From Opitutales bacterium (lineage in GTDB: Bacteria; Verrucomicrobiota; Verrucomicrobiia; Opitutales; Oceanipulchritudinaceae), in contig JAFGLA010000070.1 in NCBI GenBank assembly GCA_016928295.1, positions 1 to 43,266 of the forward strand: 43,266 nucleotides of DNA, read 5' to 3'. Below the pieces are notes generated by a model that was given only the letters and a program-made list of their open reading frames with translations, was not told where the DNA came from and searched no databases. Below, piece after piece: positions 6,870-13,894 of the stretch; within the stretch, counting starts at the first letter, position 1; the number at the start of each line of letters is the position of its first letter. The position numbers and the translations under genes were made by a program.

Positions 6870-7799
6870 TTACAGCTCGTATTTAAGCTGAAGATACCAC
6901 GCGTCGTTCTCCTTGGTATTGGCCAGAGTGCCCAGCCTGCCCCAGCCTGCGACAAGGGTCGCGTGGCTGTTGATGAGCCAGCTAACGTCTATCGCGTGCC
7001 AGTCGTCCTCGCGCCCGACGAGGCCCGGAATGCGGTCATAGGAGTCGGACTTTTGCCTGTATTCGTAGGCCAACAGGAGCCAGCTTGTGGGAATCCACAC
7101 GACGTTGCCCTCGAAGGTCAACTCACGATCGTCCGAAAAGCCCAACAGGCCGATGTGCGAGGCTTCGCTGCTGCGCAGTCCCGCGCTGACGATGAACGGC
7201 TTGCCAGCGGGGGTGAACAGCTTGCTCGCCGTGAGTGTGAAGTCCAGCCCACGATCGTCGTCCAACCCGATGCTGCTCAAAGCGCCGCCCAGCTTGGCGT
7301 CGATATCCTCTATGCCCTCGTTCTTTTTGTAGTGAATGCCAGCCGTTATCGCGGGAAGCGTCTCGCTTTCGTTCAAGAGAAGAACGCGCAAATTCAGGTT
7401 GTGCAGGCCGACGTGGCCGCGCTCTATGTCGATGCCCGTCGCGTCAAGTATGTCGTCATCCAGCGTTCCAACGCCGAAGCGGTTGTATGCGTAGCCCAGC
7501 TCCAGCCTTCCCCACAGCGTTTCAGTCAGCGCAAAGGCTTGTAAGCTCTTCTTGCCGGCGTTGACGTATGAGTAGGATGCAGAAGGCAGCCCGAAGACCT
7601 GTCCCGCGTCAGGCGAGGGATTCACAAGATATGCGATGGGCGTTATTGCACCACCGCCATAGCCTTCGATTGTGTGGAAAGGAAGCGGAGGCGGAGCCGC
7701 TTTTTCCTCTACCGCGCCGCCCTCTTCGGCAAGGGCGGAAATGGTGAACGCGACAAGCAATGCCGCTGTAATCAGTGTTTTCTTGGACTTGGTTTTCAT
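6870..7799 (-). CDS. DUF3034 family outer-membrane beta-barrel protein
   Basis: A 309-residue exported protein. Residues 1-24 are a signal peptide (MKTKSKKTLITAALLVAF, cleavage after ALA). The mature part starts with an acidic and proline-rich linker. The segment IEGYGGGAITPIAYLVNP (44-61) is the hallmark I associate with DUF3034. The rest alternates polar and hydrophobic residues in amphipathic strands with aromatic girdles, for example LWGRLELGYAYNRFG, WLLLAYEYRQKSD, ATLVAGWGRLG and a final strand WYLQLKYEL. It is most likely a barrel or porin-like protein in the outer membrane. Substrate and role are unknown. It appears to be a single-gene unit; only a weak AAGAAG precedes its ATG. Confidence 0.8.
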   Translation of the reverse strand: MKTKSKKTLITAALLVAFTISALAEEGGAVEEKAAPPPLPFHTIEGYGGGAITPIAYLVNPSPDAGQVFGLPSASYSYVNAGKKSLQAFALTETLWGRLELGYAYNRFGVGTLDDDILDATGIDIERGHVGLHNLNLRVLLLNESETLPAITAGIHYKKNEGIEDIDAKLGGALSSIGLDDDRGLDFTLTASKLFTPAGKPFIVSAGLRSSEASHIGLLGFSDDRELTFEGNVVWIPTSWLLLAYEYRQKSDSYDRIPGLVGREDDWHAIDVSWLINSHATLVAGWGRLGTLANTKENDAWYLQLKYEL

Positions 7800-8426
7800 T
7801 ACTTCTTATTTTCCAGTTTGTAGTTAAAAGCTATTTTACAAAGCGTTAGCCAACGAGGCGTCAGCCCGCGCTCAAGGATTCAGATTCACTTTGATGCAAC
7901 GAGGGACTGGAGCACTGAGGCCCCGCGATTTCCCTATCGCTTGCAGTTTTACCCGCCTACGCGGCGAGGTTTGTATTCAAAGGTCGTGGCATAATTTGCC
8001 TGCCCTGTTTGGCGTGAACACTGTCACGCATGACCGTGCGCCATCCTATGATGCGGATAAAGCAACACACATGAAGCAAGCTAGGCCCGCATTCGACACA
8101 TTCGCGAGCGGCGCGTGCAGCTCAGGCAAGGGATTGCGGACTTTGCCCGATCCTGCCTTTTGGAGCTGAACTCTGCTGTGTGCTCTTTCATTCTGTGCCT
8201 GTTGATGCAGGCGAATATCGGCACGAATCTATACTATGTCAACTACAATAGTATAGATTAAACGAAAAATCTGTTTCCTGCCGCTCCCCGGAGCCTCAAA
8301 ACGCAGTGCCGTCGCCTCTCACACTGCGCGCACGCCGTTTATCACAAATGCGTTTGCATATATGGGCGTATAGGGAACACTTGTTTGATTACAACGCTCA
8401 AGCGCGCCTTTCCACACCACACACAT
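7800..8426. other. Long intergenic region with a 12-bp dyad
   Basis: This gap of 627 bases between divergent genes has no convincing gene. The frame open from about 7891 to 8169 has unlikely composition. It contains a perfect dyad at 8226-8259 (listed separately). The remainder shows no repeats that I could match elsewhere in the window. Confidence 0.5.
8226..8259. promoter_or_regulatory. Perfect 12-bp inverted repeat, candidate operator
   Basis: The arms AATCTATACTAT and ATAGTATAGATT flank a 10-base spacer, so their centres are about 22 bp (two helical turns) apart, as expected for a dimeric regulator. On the minus strand a TTGACA lies inside the dyad with GATATT 17 bp further, which would direct transcription toward the DUF3034 gene 400 bases away. 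The dyad is also about 170 bases upstream of the membrane-protein gene. Confidence 0.45.
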
Positions 8427-8834
8427 ATGAAAGCACTCGTAGTAATCTGCGGCATCACAAACATCGTCTTCACGGCATTTCACATATGGCTCGGCCTTCA
8501 GATAAGCCGTATGAGCGGAGTTCCCGAACAGCTACACGCCTTGTTGAAAATGCTCAACACTGGCGGAACGATATTCATCCTCTTCCTTGCCATGACCTTG
8601 ACCTTCATGGCTGGCGAAGTGGTTAAAACCCGCCTAGGGGGCATGATTCTCCTTCTCGGCGCGGCGACCTACCTTGTCCGCGGCGCGGAGGAGTTCATCG
8701 TAAGCTCCGCAGTCAACGTGCCGATTCTCGCCGCCTGCGCCGTGGTGGGCCTGCTGCACCTTTGCGCATTTGTCATGCTGCGCTGCCCGTGCAGGCAAAA
8801 AATGCAGGATTCCCTGCCCGAGCAAAGCATGTAA
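8427..8834 (+). CDS. Small four-helix membrane protein, unknown
   Basis: A 135-residue integral inner-membrane protein with about four hydrophobic helices: residues 3-25 (VVICGITNIVFTAFHIWLGL), 44-62, 71-88 and 98-118. Short polar loops separate them (EVVKTRLGG, RGAEEFIVSS), and a basic, Cys-containing end follows (RCPCRQKM). A frame extension to 8385 is possible, but MKALVV gives the natural start of a membrane protein. No SD is seen. I do not recognise the family. The gene stands alone and ends before a strong hairpin. Confidence 0.6.
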   Translation: MKALVVICGITNIVFTAFHIWLGLQISRMSGVPEQLHALLKMLNTGGTIFILFLAMTLTFMAGEVVKTRLGGMILLLGAATYLVRGAEEFIVSSAVNVPILAACAVVGLLHLCAFVMLRCPCRQKMQDSLPEQSM

Positions 8835-8894
8835 GAATACTTGTGAAAAATTACACGCGCCAACCCCAAAGAGAATGGAGTTGGGCGAACACGA

Positions 8895-8928
8895 GAAAGG
8901 CACGCCGGAAGCCCCCGGCGTGCCTTTC
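8895..8928. terminator. Bidirectional hairpin terminator
   Basis: A perfect 14-bp stem, GAAAGGCACGCCGG/CCGGCGTGCCTTTC, with a 6-base loop lies between the convergent membrane-protein gene and the secretin gene. Only three T residues end the stem on either strand. Confidence 0.75.
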
Positions 8929-8973
8929 GTATGTCAATCCACAAACCCTTGGTCCAACAAACTATACCATACA

Positions 8974-10569
8974 CTACTGCCCATTTTTCATACGCTCGAC
9001 CTGATCCAGCATCAGCCGTGCACGCGCCGCGGCGTCAGCCCTTTCCGCCTGCTCACGTGCCTTCTGCAAACGCTGGTAAAGATCTTCCTCTTCGGCGCTG
9101 GGAGCATAGCCCGGAATGTCCGAAGCGGTAATGCCCATCTCGACAAGGCTCTTCTGCGAAATGACATCCTTGTAGGTACTGCCCTCGGCGTTGAGAATCT
9201 TGGCCGTGATGAAAATGACAAGGTTACGCTTTTCATCGGTATCGGCATCGGTGCGGAAAAGGCGGCCAAGTAGCGGAATGTCGCCAAGAATCGGCACGCG
9301 CGTCTGCCCCTTGTTCTTGGAACTCTCCATCAGTCCGCCGATCGCGAGCGTGTAACCGCTTTTGATCGTAACGGTGCTGCTGGTGCGACGCTGGGTGATA
9401 ATCGGGATCTCCGCCCCAGAGGCACCACCGAAAGTGACCGTGTCCTCCATGCTTGAAATCTCCGGCTGCACCTGAAGGTTGATAAGCCCCGTATTGTTCA
9501 CCTGCGGAACGACTGCCAGGCTGATGCCGATGGGCTTGTAGTTAAAGCCGTTGACCTCGAACGTGCCCGTCTCCTCGTTGTAAGCGTAGTTCGGAATCGG
9601 GTATTCCTCGCCAATGTGAATCATGGCGGGAGTGTTGTTCATCGTCACGATCGTCGGGTTGGAAACAAGCTCCACCTTGGTGTCGGACTTGAGCGCGTTG
9701 AGCACCATGCTGAAAGAGTCCATGCTCAGGACTGCCGTATCCACCTTGGTCACATCGTCAAGAAGTGCAGGGCGAACGCCGTCGGCGTTGTTGTCATAGG
9801 TGCTGGTCCGGTTGCTTGTATAAGCGTAGTTGCCACCGAATTTTTCCAGCGAAGACCAGTCGATGCCCAGTTTTTCCATCTGATTGTCCGTAACCTCGAT
9901 GAACTTGGACTCGATCATGACCTGCTCTGTCGGACGGTCCAGACGGGTTACAATACCTTCCACCTGCGCAAGCTGGGCAGGCCTCTCGGTAACGATGAGC
10001 GAATTGGTCCTTACGTCCACTTGCACGCGCCCGCCCATCTGCTCGTTTACAAGCGGGAGAACCGCAGGGCGAAGCTCCGCCGCCTTGGCAAAGTTGACCA
10101 GGAACACGTGCGTTTCCATCGGCTCTGCCATGCGTTCCTGAATGCTCAGGATGCGGATGATGTTGTCCTCTTCGACGTATGTGAAACCGCGCGGCTCCAA
10201 CACCACCTTGAAAATCTGCTTCCAGCCCACCTTGTTGAGCTTGATCGAAACGTTGCCTACGAGCGTGTCGGGTATCACGACGTTTAGCTCGTACATATCC
10301 GCCACGCTGCGAATGATGTTGCGCACCTCGTCGTTTGGAAAATTGACGTCGATGAGATCAGATTCTGCCTTGGACGTAAGCGATGTGGCCTGCACCGGCT
10401 CGTCAAGAGACTGCATCTGCTGCGCAGGGGCCTCTTCCGCGACAAGCCCCGCCTCCTCCACAACAGGCGACTCCGTCGGGAGAACCCCATCTTCAGCCCA
10501 GACTCCGGCTGGAGCTATTAGCAAGGCCGTTGCAGCCAGAAAAGAGATGACGTTAAGTATGTGTTTCAT
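8974..10569 (-). CDS. pilQ: Type IV pilus-like secretin (PilQ-type outer-membrane channel)
   Basis: This protein should form the outer-membrane ring through which a pilus or pseudopilus passes. It has 531 aa. A signal peptide covers residues 1-25. A low-complexity acidic linker is followed by an STN/N0-type domain (about 72-143: DVNFPNDEVRNIIRSVADMY, NIIRIL). An N1-like domain follows (about 152-212: FAKAAELRPAVLPLV, VRTNSLIVTERPAQL). The secretin core starts near residue 215 and ends with the signature VPILGDIPLLGRLF, then RNLVIFITAKIL. The C-terminus is a charged helix rather than an S-domain. No AMIN domain is visible, so it is shorter than proteobacterial PilQ. It is the last gene of a pilMNOPQ operon, 74 bases after the PilP-like gene. 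Confidence 0.9.
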   Translation of the reverse strand: MKHILNVISFLAATALLIAPAGVWAEDGVLPTESPVVEEAGLVAEEAPAQQMQSLDEPVQATSLTSKAESDLIDVNFPNDEVRNIIRSVADMYELNVVIPDTLVGNVSIKLNKVGWKQIFKVVLEPRGFTYVEEDNIIRILSIQERMAEPMETHVFLVNFAKAAELRPAVLPLVNEQMGGRVQVDVRTNSLIVTERPAQLAQVEGIVTRLDRPTEQVMIESKFIEVTDNQMEKLGIDWSSLEKFGGNYAYTSNRTSTYDNNADGVRPALLDDVTKVDTAVLSMDSFSMVLNALKSDTKVELVSNPTIVTMNNTPAMIHIGEEYPIPNYAYNEETGTFEVNGFNYKPIGISLAVVPQVNNTGLINLQVQPEISSMEDTVTFGGASGAEIPIITQRRTSSTVTIKSGYTLAIGGLMESSKNKGQTRVPILGDIPLLGRLFRTDADTDEKRNLVIFITAKILNAEGSTYKDVISQKSLVEMGITASDIPGYAPSAEEEDLYQRLQKAREQAERADAAARARLMLDQVERMKNGQ

Positions 10570-10643
10570 TCTTTATAAGCTTGGGATTGTTAAACCTGAC
10601 AGGAGATGGGCCGTATGTTGGCAGATGTATTGGTGTAACCGGA

Positions 10644-11165
10644 TTATTCAGAAAGTGGTTTATCAGCGCCAGTAATCTGCGTGACGCCCTTGAACAAGAC
10701 GCGCAGCGAGTCTTCGCCAATGGAAAGAGTGTAGCCGTCGGAATCCGCGGAATCCACGCGCACGGTGTGAGCCATGCCGCCGGAACTGATGCTGAACGAA
10801 TCGCCTACCTTGTACAAGATACCGCGGGCACCAGCCACAAACATGCGCTGTCCGCTGCCCATCACCCCGGAAGCGCCGATGCGCTCCGCCGCCAGGCGCA
10901 AGACGACAGAATGCTCCTGCTGGGCCTGCATCTTTTCAAGGTCTTCAGACTGCACTCCCGGAACGGAGGCAATGACGAGCGCGGGCGGATAAAAAGGATC
11001 CCTGCATCCGGCGAGCAAAGTCTCGACTTGAGGGCGCTCCGAATCAAAAACCGCGGAAAGCTTTGCAAGGCGCTCCGAACGGACCTTGTCCGAAATTACC
11101 TGCGCCTGAAGCGCCGAGGCGGAAAAGAGCAAAGATATAAGAGTTAAAACGTAAACCTGCCTCAT
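10644..11165 (-). CDS. pilP: PilP-like assembly protein
   Basis: A 173-residue exported protein between the PilO-like and secretin genes. A signal peptide ends near residue 21 (ALQAQ). The motif CRDPFYPP (residues 54-61) recalls the RDPF element of PilP. The C-terminal half is a small beta domain: RMFVAGARGILYKVGDSF, then SIGEDSLRVLFKGV. It lacks a classical lipobox, so it may be periplasmic rather than lipid-anchored. In type IV pilus systems PilP links the inner-membrane PilNO pair to the secretin. Its ATG overlaps the previous stop codon by four bases, a sign of translational coupling. The call rests on gene order plus the short motif. Confidence 0.72.
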   Translation of the reverse strand: MRQVYVLTLISLLFSASALQAQVISDKVRSERLAKLSAVFDSERPQVETLLAGCRDPFYPPALVIASVPGVQSEDLEKMQAQQEHSVVLRLAAERIGASGVMGSGQRMFVAGARGILYKVGDSFSISSGGMAHTVRVDSADSDGYTLSIGEDSLRVLFKGVTQITGADKPLSE

Positions 11166-11758
11166 TTCTTCACCTCCGGCACTTTGGAAATGGTACTGAG
11201 CGTGATATCCGCCGCCACGACGCGCCCCTCGAGGACCTCCCCCTGACGAATGCGAATCGCGTCATAGCGAACAAGGAAACGATCGTTCTTTAGTCTGTCT
11301 ATAAAGCGCACAAGCGAGGCGAAGTCCCCCTCCACGCCGATTTCGAAAGTAACATTCTGAAAGGACTTTTTTGACGCAATGGGCTTGCCCTTCTTATCCA
11401 AGCGAGCCTGATCGGAACGCAGCCGCTGGTCCGCCCGCTTCACCGGGACGCCGCAATAGTTACCCAGCTCGTAAAAATAGGCGAGGTTCGCCGCCTTGGC
11501 GTCCGGGTCCACAAGGCCCTTGTCTATGCGCTCAAGGTAGGAATCCAGCTTTGCAAGATCGTCCCCTAGAGTTATGGCAAAACGGTTGTTGCGCCGTATC
11601 TGATCAATCTTTTCCTGATTCTCACTCAAGGACTGCGCGATGCGCGTAATCTCGCCGTGGCGATAAATAGTCGCTCCGAATATGCAAAAGCTGGCCAAAG
11701 CCCCCACGATGATGAAGGGATACTTGCGAAGCGTCTTTTTGATGCGTTCCGATGTCAT
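11162..11758 (-). CDS. pilO: PilO-like inner-membrane alignment protein
   Basis: A 198-residue protein with one N-terminal membrane helix (about residues 14-31, FIIVGALASFCIFGATIY), then a helical coiled segment (ITRIAQSLSENQEKIDQIRR), then a ferredoxin-like periplasmic domain. The stretch FEIGVEGDFASLVRFIDRL (about 132-150) is the region most typical of PilO. It should pair with the PilN-like protein to form the inner-membrane alignment complex. Start and stop overlap both neighbours by four bases. The sequence is divergent, and the name depends on operon position as well as this architecture. Confidence 0.8.
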   Translation of the reverse strand: MTSERIKKTLRKYPFIIVGALASFCIFGATIYRHGEITRIAQSLSENQEKIDQIRRNNRFAITLGDDLAKLDSYLERIDKGLVDPDAKAANLAYFYELGNYCGVPVKRADQRLRSDQARLDKKGKPIASKKSFQNVTFEIGVEGDFASLVRFIDRLKNDRFLVRYDAIRIRQGEVLEGRVVAADITLSTISKVPEVKK

Positions 11759-12408
11759 TTCCCCTCCTCGCTCTTTGCGTTCACGCTAATCTCCATCTGG
11801 TATTCAAAGGAACTGGATTCCTGACTGCGGCCGGAGCTTACAAGCTCCACCCTGCCGGAGTTACGCTTCACAAAGTCCAACTCGGAAAGAGAGGAAACAA
11901 AGGCGTCGATCAACTGCGGAGCGCCGCTGACTTCGGAAGGATTCATGCTGCCGCGCAGTATCGTAACGTACTGCGTTACGGGCTTGCCGTCCCCATCGAC
12001 TGCGATGCGGTGGAAAGACTCAAGAGACGCTATCAGGCTCTGATCAGGCTGCGCCTTGGCGATCTGGACAATCATGTCCGCAAAGTCGTAGGGCTGGGCA
12101 AGAAAGACTGCCGCCTCCTCCGCCCGCTTGACTTCGCGCATGAAACGGGCGCTGTCTGCCCCGTTGCGCTTGTCGGACGCCTTGAACATGGAAATGTCGG
12201 AGATTAGTTCCGCCTCCTTTTCGGAGCTTACAGAAATCAGGTATTCCTGATAAATGCATCCGCCCGTGACCACCAGGAGGACAATGCCCACAAGAAGGTT
12301 CATGAGGAAGTGCGTGCGCACAATCTTCAAATCCGGCAGCGTCTTTACATCCCTGAAATCTTGCCTCCAGGGACGCTGCACAACTGATTTTTTCTTTCCT
12401 TTTGCCAT
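11755..12408 (-). CDS. pilN: PilN-like inner-membrane alignment protein
   Basis: A 217-residue bitopic protein. A basic cytoplasmic N-terminus (MAKGKKKSVVQRPWRQDF) precedes one membrane helix at about residues 33-52 (LMNLLVGIVLLVVTGGCIY). The periplasmic part has a coiled-coil (KRAEEAAVFLA) and a small alpha/beta domain that includes VTQYVTILRGSM. Family PilN proteins use the basic N-terminus to bind PilM; this one keeps basic residues but has no obvious copy of the classical INLLP motif. It begins six bases after the PilM-like gene and overlaps the PilO-like gene by four bases. Confidence 0.75.
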   Translation of the reverse strand: MAKGKKKSVVQRPWRQDFRDVKTLPDLKIVRTHFLMNLLVGIVLLVVTGGCIYQEYLISVSSEKEAELISDISMFKASDKRNGADSARFMREVKRAEEAAVFLAQPYDFADMIVQIAKAQPDQSLIASLESFHRIAVDGDGKPVTQYVTILRGSMNPSEVSGAPQLIDAFVSSLSELDFVKRNSGRVELVSSGRSQESSSFEYQMEISVNAKSEEGK

Positions 12409-12414
12409 GTGCTC

Positions 12415-13452
12415 CTAGCTGGCTGCGATAGAAAAGTCCGGCATCATGCCCAATACGCCGATCCACCCCTGATGCAGGGCGCCGAGATTAAGCCCGGGGG
12501 CGGGGTTCACCTTGCGCGAGGCAAGCCAGTCCGCGTAGTTGAACTCCATAAGCTCCAGCCCGAGCGAACGCGCGATGCAGAGGCGCGTCCAGTCGAGACT
12601 CTGGGGAATGAGGTGCACGACAACAGAGCCGATACTCTGCCCCGTCTGCACTTCGTAAAAACCTGTGGAAGCGCGCATCTCGCGCAACAGCTTGCCAAGC
12701 AGGGTCGGCCCCATCTCGGTAAAGTCGAAAGTGTTGGAAAAGAGCAGGTTTCTGGCCGAGGCGGCATCTGTGACGCCAAGCTCCTGCCCTAGAACGGGCA
12801 ACATGCTGTCGATTCCGTGCGGAATCACGCGGCAAAGATCCACCCTCTCGGCGGAGACTATGAACAGGCTGCACGAGGCAAGGCCAAGCTCCAGATAGAG
12901 GACCGGCTTCTTCTTTGACGCAAAGCGCGCATAGTCCGTCAGAGAGCCAAGCATCGAAAGGGAGCCAAGCTCCATGCGCTCGGGGAAAATACCGCTGGCG
13001 AGAAAGTCCTCCTGCGCCGCCTTGAACTCCGCCACCGGCGCGCCGCAAATCATAAGTTCCCGCTGCGCGGAAAGATTGCGGGACGGGTCGAAGACCCTGC
13101 CGTCCGCAGCGTTGATGATTCCGACGCTGTTTTGCGCGACATCCACGCCCATGCTGCGCAGAAGCTCGTCGAAAAAGCCCGCCTCTTTCAGCTTTACGGG
13201 AGTCTCAACACTATGGCGCAAAAAGAAACGCCCCTGAGGGAACACGGATGTGAAACAAGATGCGTAGCGCGCATTCTTGCCCCCCTCGAACAAGGCGAGC
13301 ATGCGCTCCCTCATAAGATCCCCGGACATGTCCCCGGGCAACTCTTCGAGTTTCTCAATTACGAAAGGCTCCACCGAAGAGGATGTGACCGCAACCATAG
13401 TGCGGAACAAGCCTTTCTCGACAAATATTCCCTTGGTTCTGGCAGAGAGCAT
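12415..13452 (-). CDS. pilM: PilM-like actin-fold ATPase
   Basis: A 345-residue soluble protein with the length and position of PilM, the cytoplasmic actin-like component that binds PilN. Recognisable stretches are SMGVDVAQNSVGIINAADG (split over about 133-151), PVLYLELGLASCSLFIVSAERVDLCRVIPHG (in parts, the second phosphate-loop region with ELG and a following strand), and GIDSMLPVLGQELGV. The usual N-terminal GIDIGSSSVK signature is not obvious; a SSSVEPFVIEKLEELP segment near residue 25 holds the corresponding place. First gene of the operon; no SD. The family call rests on size, order and the mid-region signature. Confidence 0.75.
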   Translation of the reverse strand: MLSARTKGIFVEKGLFRTMVAVTSSSVEPFVIEKLEELPGDMSGDLMRERMLALFEGGKNARYASCFTSVFPQGRFFLRHSVETPVKLKEAGFFDELLRSMGVDVAQNSVGIINAADGRVFDPSRNLSAQRELMICGAPVAEFKAAQEDFLASGIFPERMELGSLSMLGSLTDYARFASKKKPVLYLELGLASCSLFIVSAERVDLCRVIPHGIDSMLPVLGQELGVTDAASARNLLFSNTFDFTEMGPTLLGKLLREMRASTGFYEVQTGQSIGSVVVHLIPQSLDWTRLCIARSLGLELMEFNYADWLASRKVNPAPGLNLGALHQGWIGVLGMMPDFSIAAS

Positions 13453-13708
13453 GTCAGATGGCTATCTGGGGTAACTGACAGATTCCGCGTGTCATTACGC
13501 AGTTGCTTGTCATGAGGTTAAGCTATCTGCAAGAGGGCGGGTATTACAAGGTAAAAACCAAAGGTAAGCACCCTGTTCGAACCTAGGTAAAGCACTCCCG
13601 AAAGTGTAATAAAATTCATATGGAGAGAGCCTGCCACCTGCCCAATCCGTCCGAATTGTCTCGAATTAGCACGCGACTTGCTCAAGCTCCTGGCAAGGTC
13701 TGCTTTAA
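13453..13708. other. Intergenic region upstream of pilM
   Basis: No gene is seen in these 256 bases between the divergent pilM start and the repeat copy that precedes glnD. It should hold the promoters of the pil operon, but I could not single out convincing -35/-10 pairs. Confidence 0.4.
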
Positions 13709-13868
13709 GGGGCGTTTGCAAATAGGCGGACCGAGGAGGGGGATGGATTTCTGAGATAAAAATCAGAACATGAGGCAATGTGAATCGGGATTCCCTGAGC
13801 CGAATGGGTTGGTTTTTAGCCGGAAAGACACCCGCATTCCGACGGGAGTTCTATTTGCAAACGCTCCC
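13709..13868 (+). repeat. Interspersed intergenic repeat, copy A (160 bp, inverted ends)
   Basis: The ends are inverted: GCGTTTGCAAATAG (13712-13725) and its exact complement CTATTTGCAAACGC (13851-13864), each within a G-rich/C-rich edge. A conserved body begins GGACCGAGG and contains TTTCTGAGAT. Bases 13820-13856 are identical to 26729-26765 of copy B. A small inner stem TTCTGA/TCAGAA is also present. It lies 26 bases upstream of glnD. It encodes no protein. Confidence 0.85.
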
Positions 13869-13894
13869 TAACAGTCTTCTGATCAAAAAAGACC

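Noticed and set aside
7987-8002. Sigma-54-like TGGCAT...TTTGC site
   Set aside because: The distance between the GG and GC elements is eight bases rather than ten, and no sigma-54 activator site or gene start follows at a suitable distance.
7891-8169. Open frame in the gap between the DUF3034 and membrane-protein genes
   Set aside because: Weak start, no SD, unlikely composition (many Arg, Ser, Pro and Cys without pattern) and no neighbour link. A small gene cannot be excluded.
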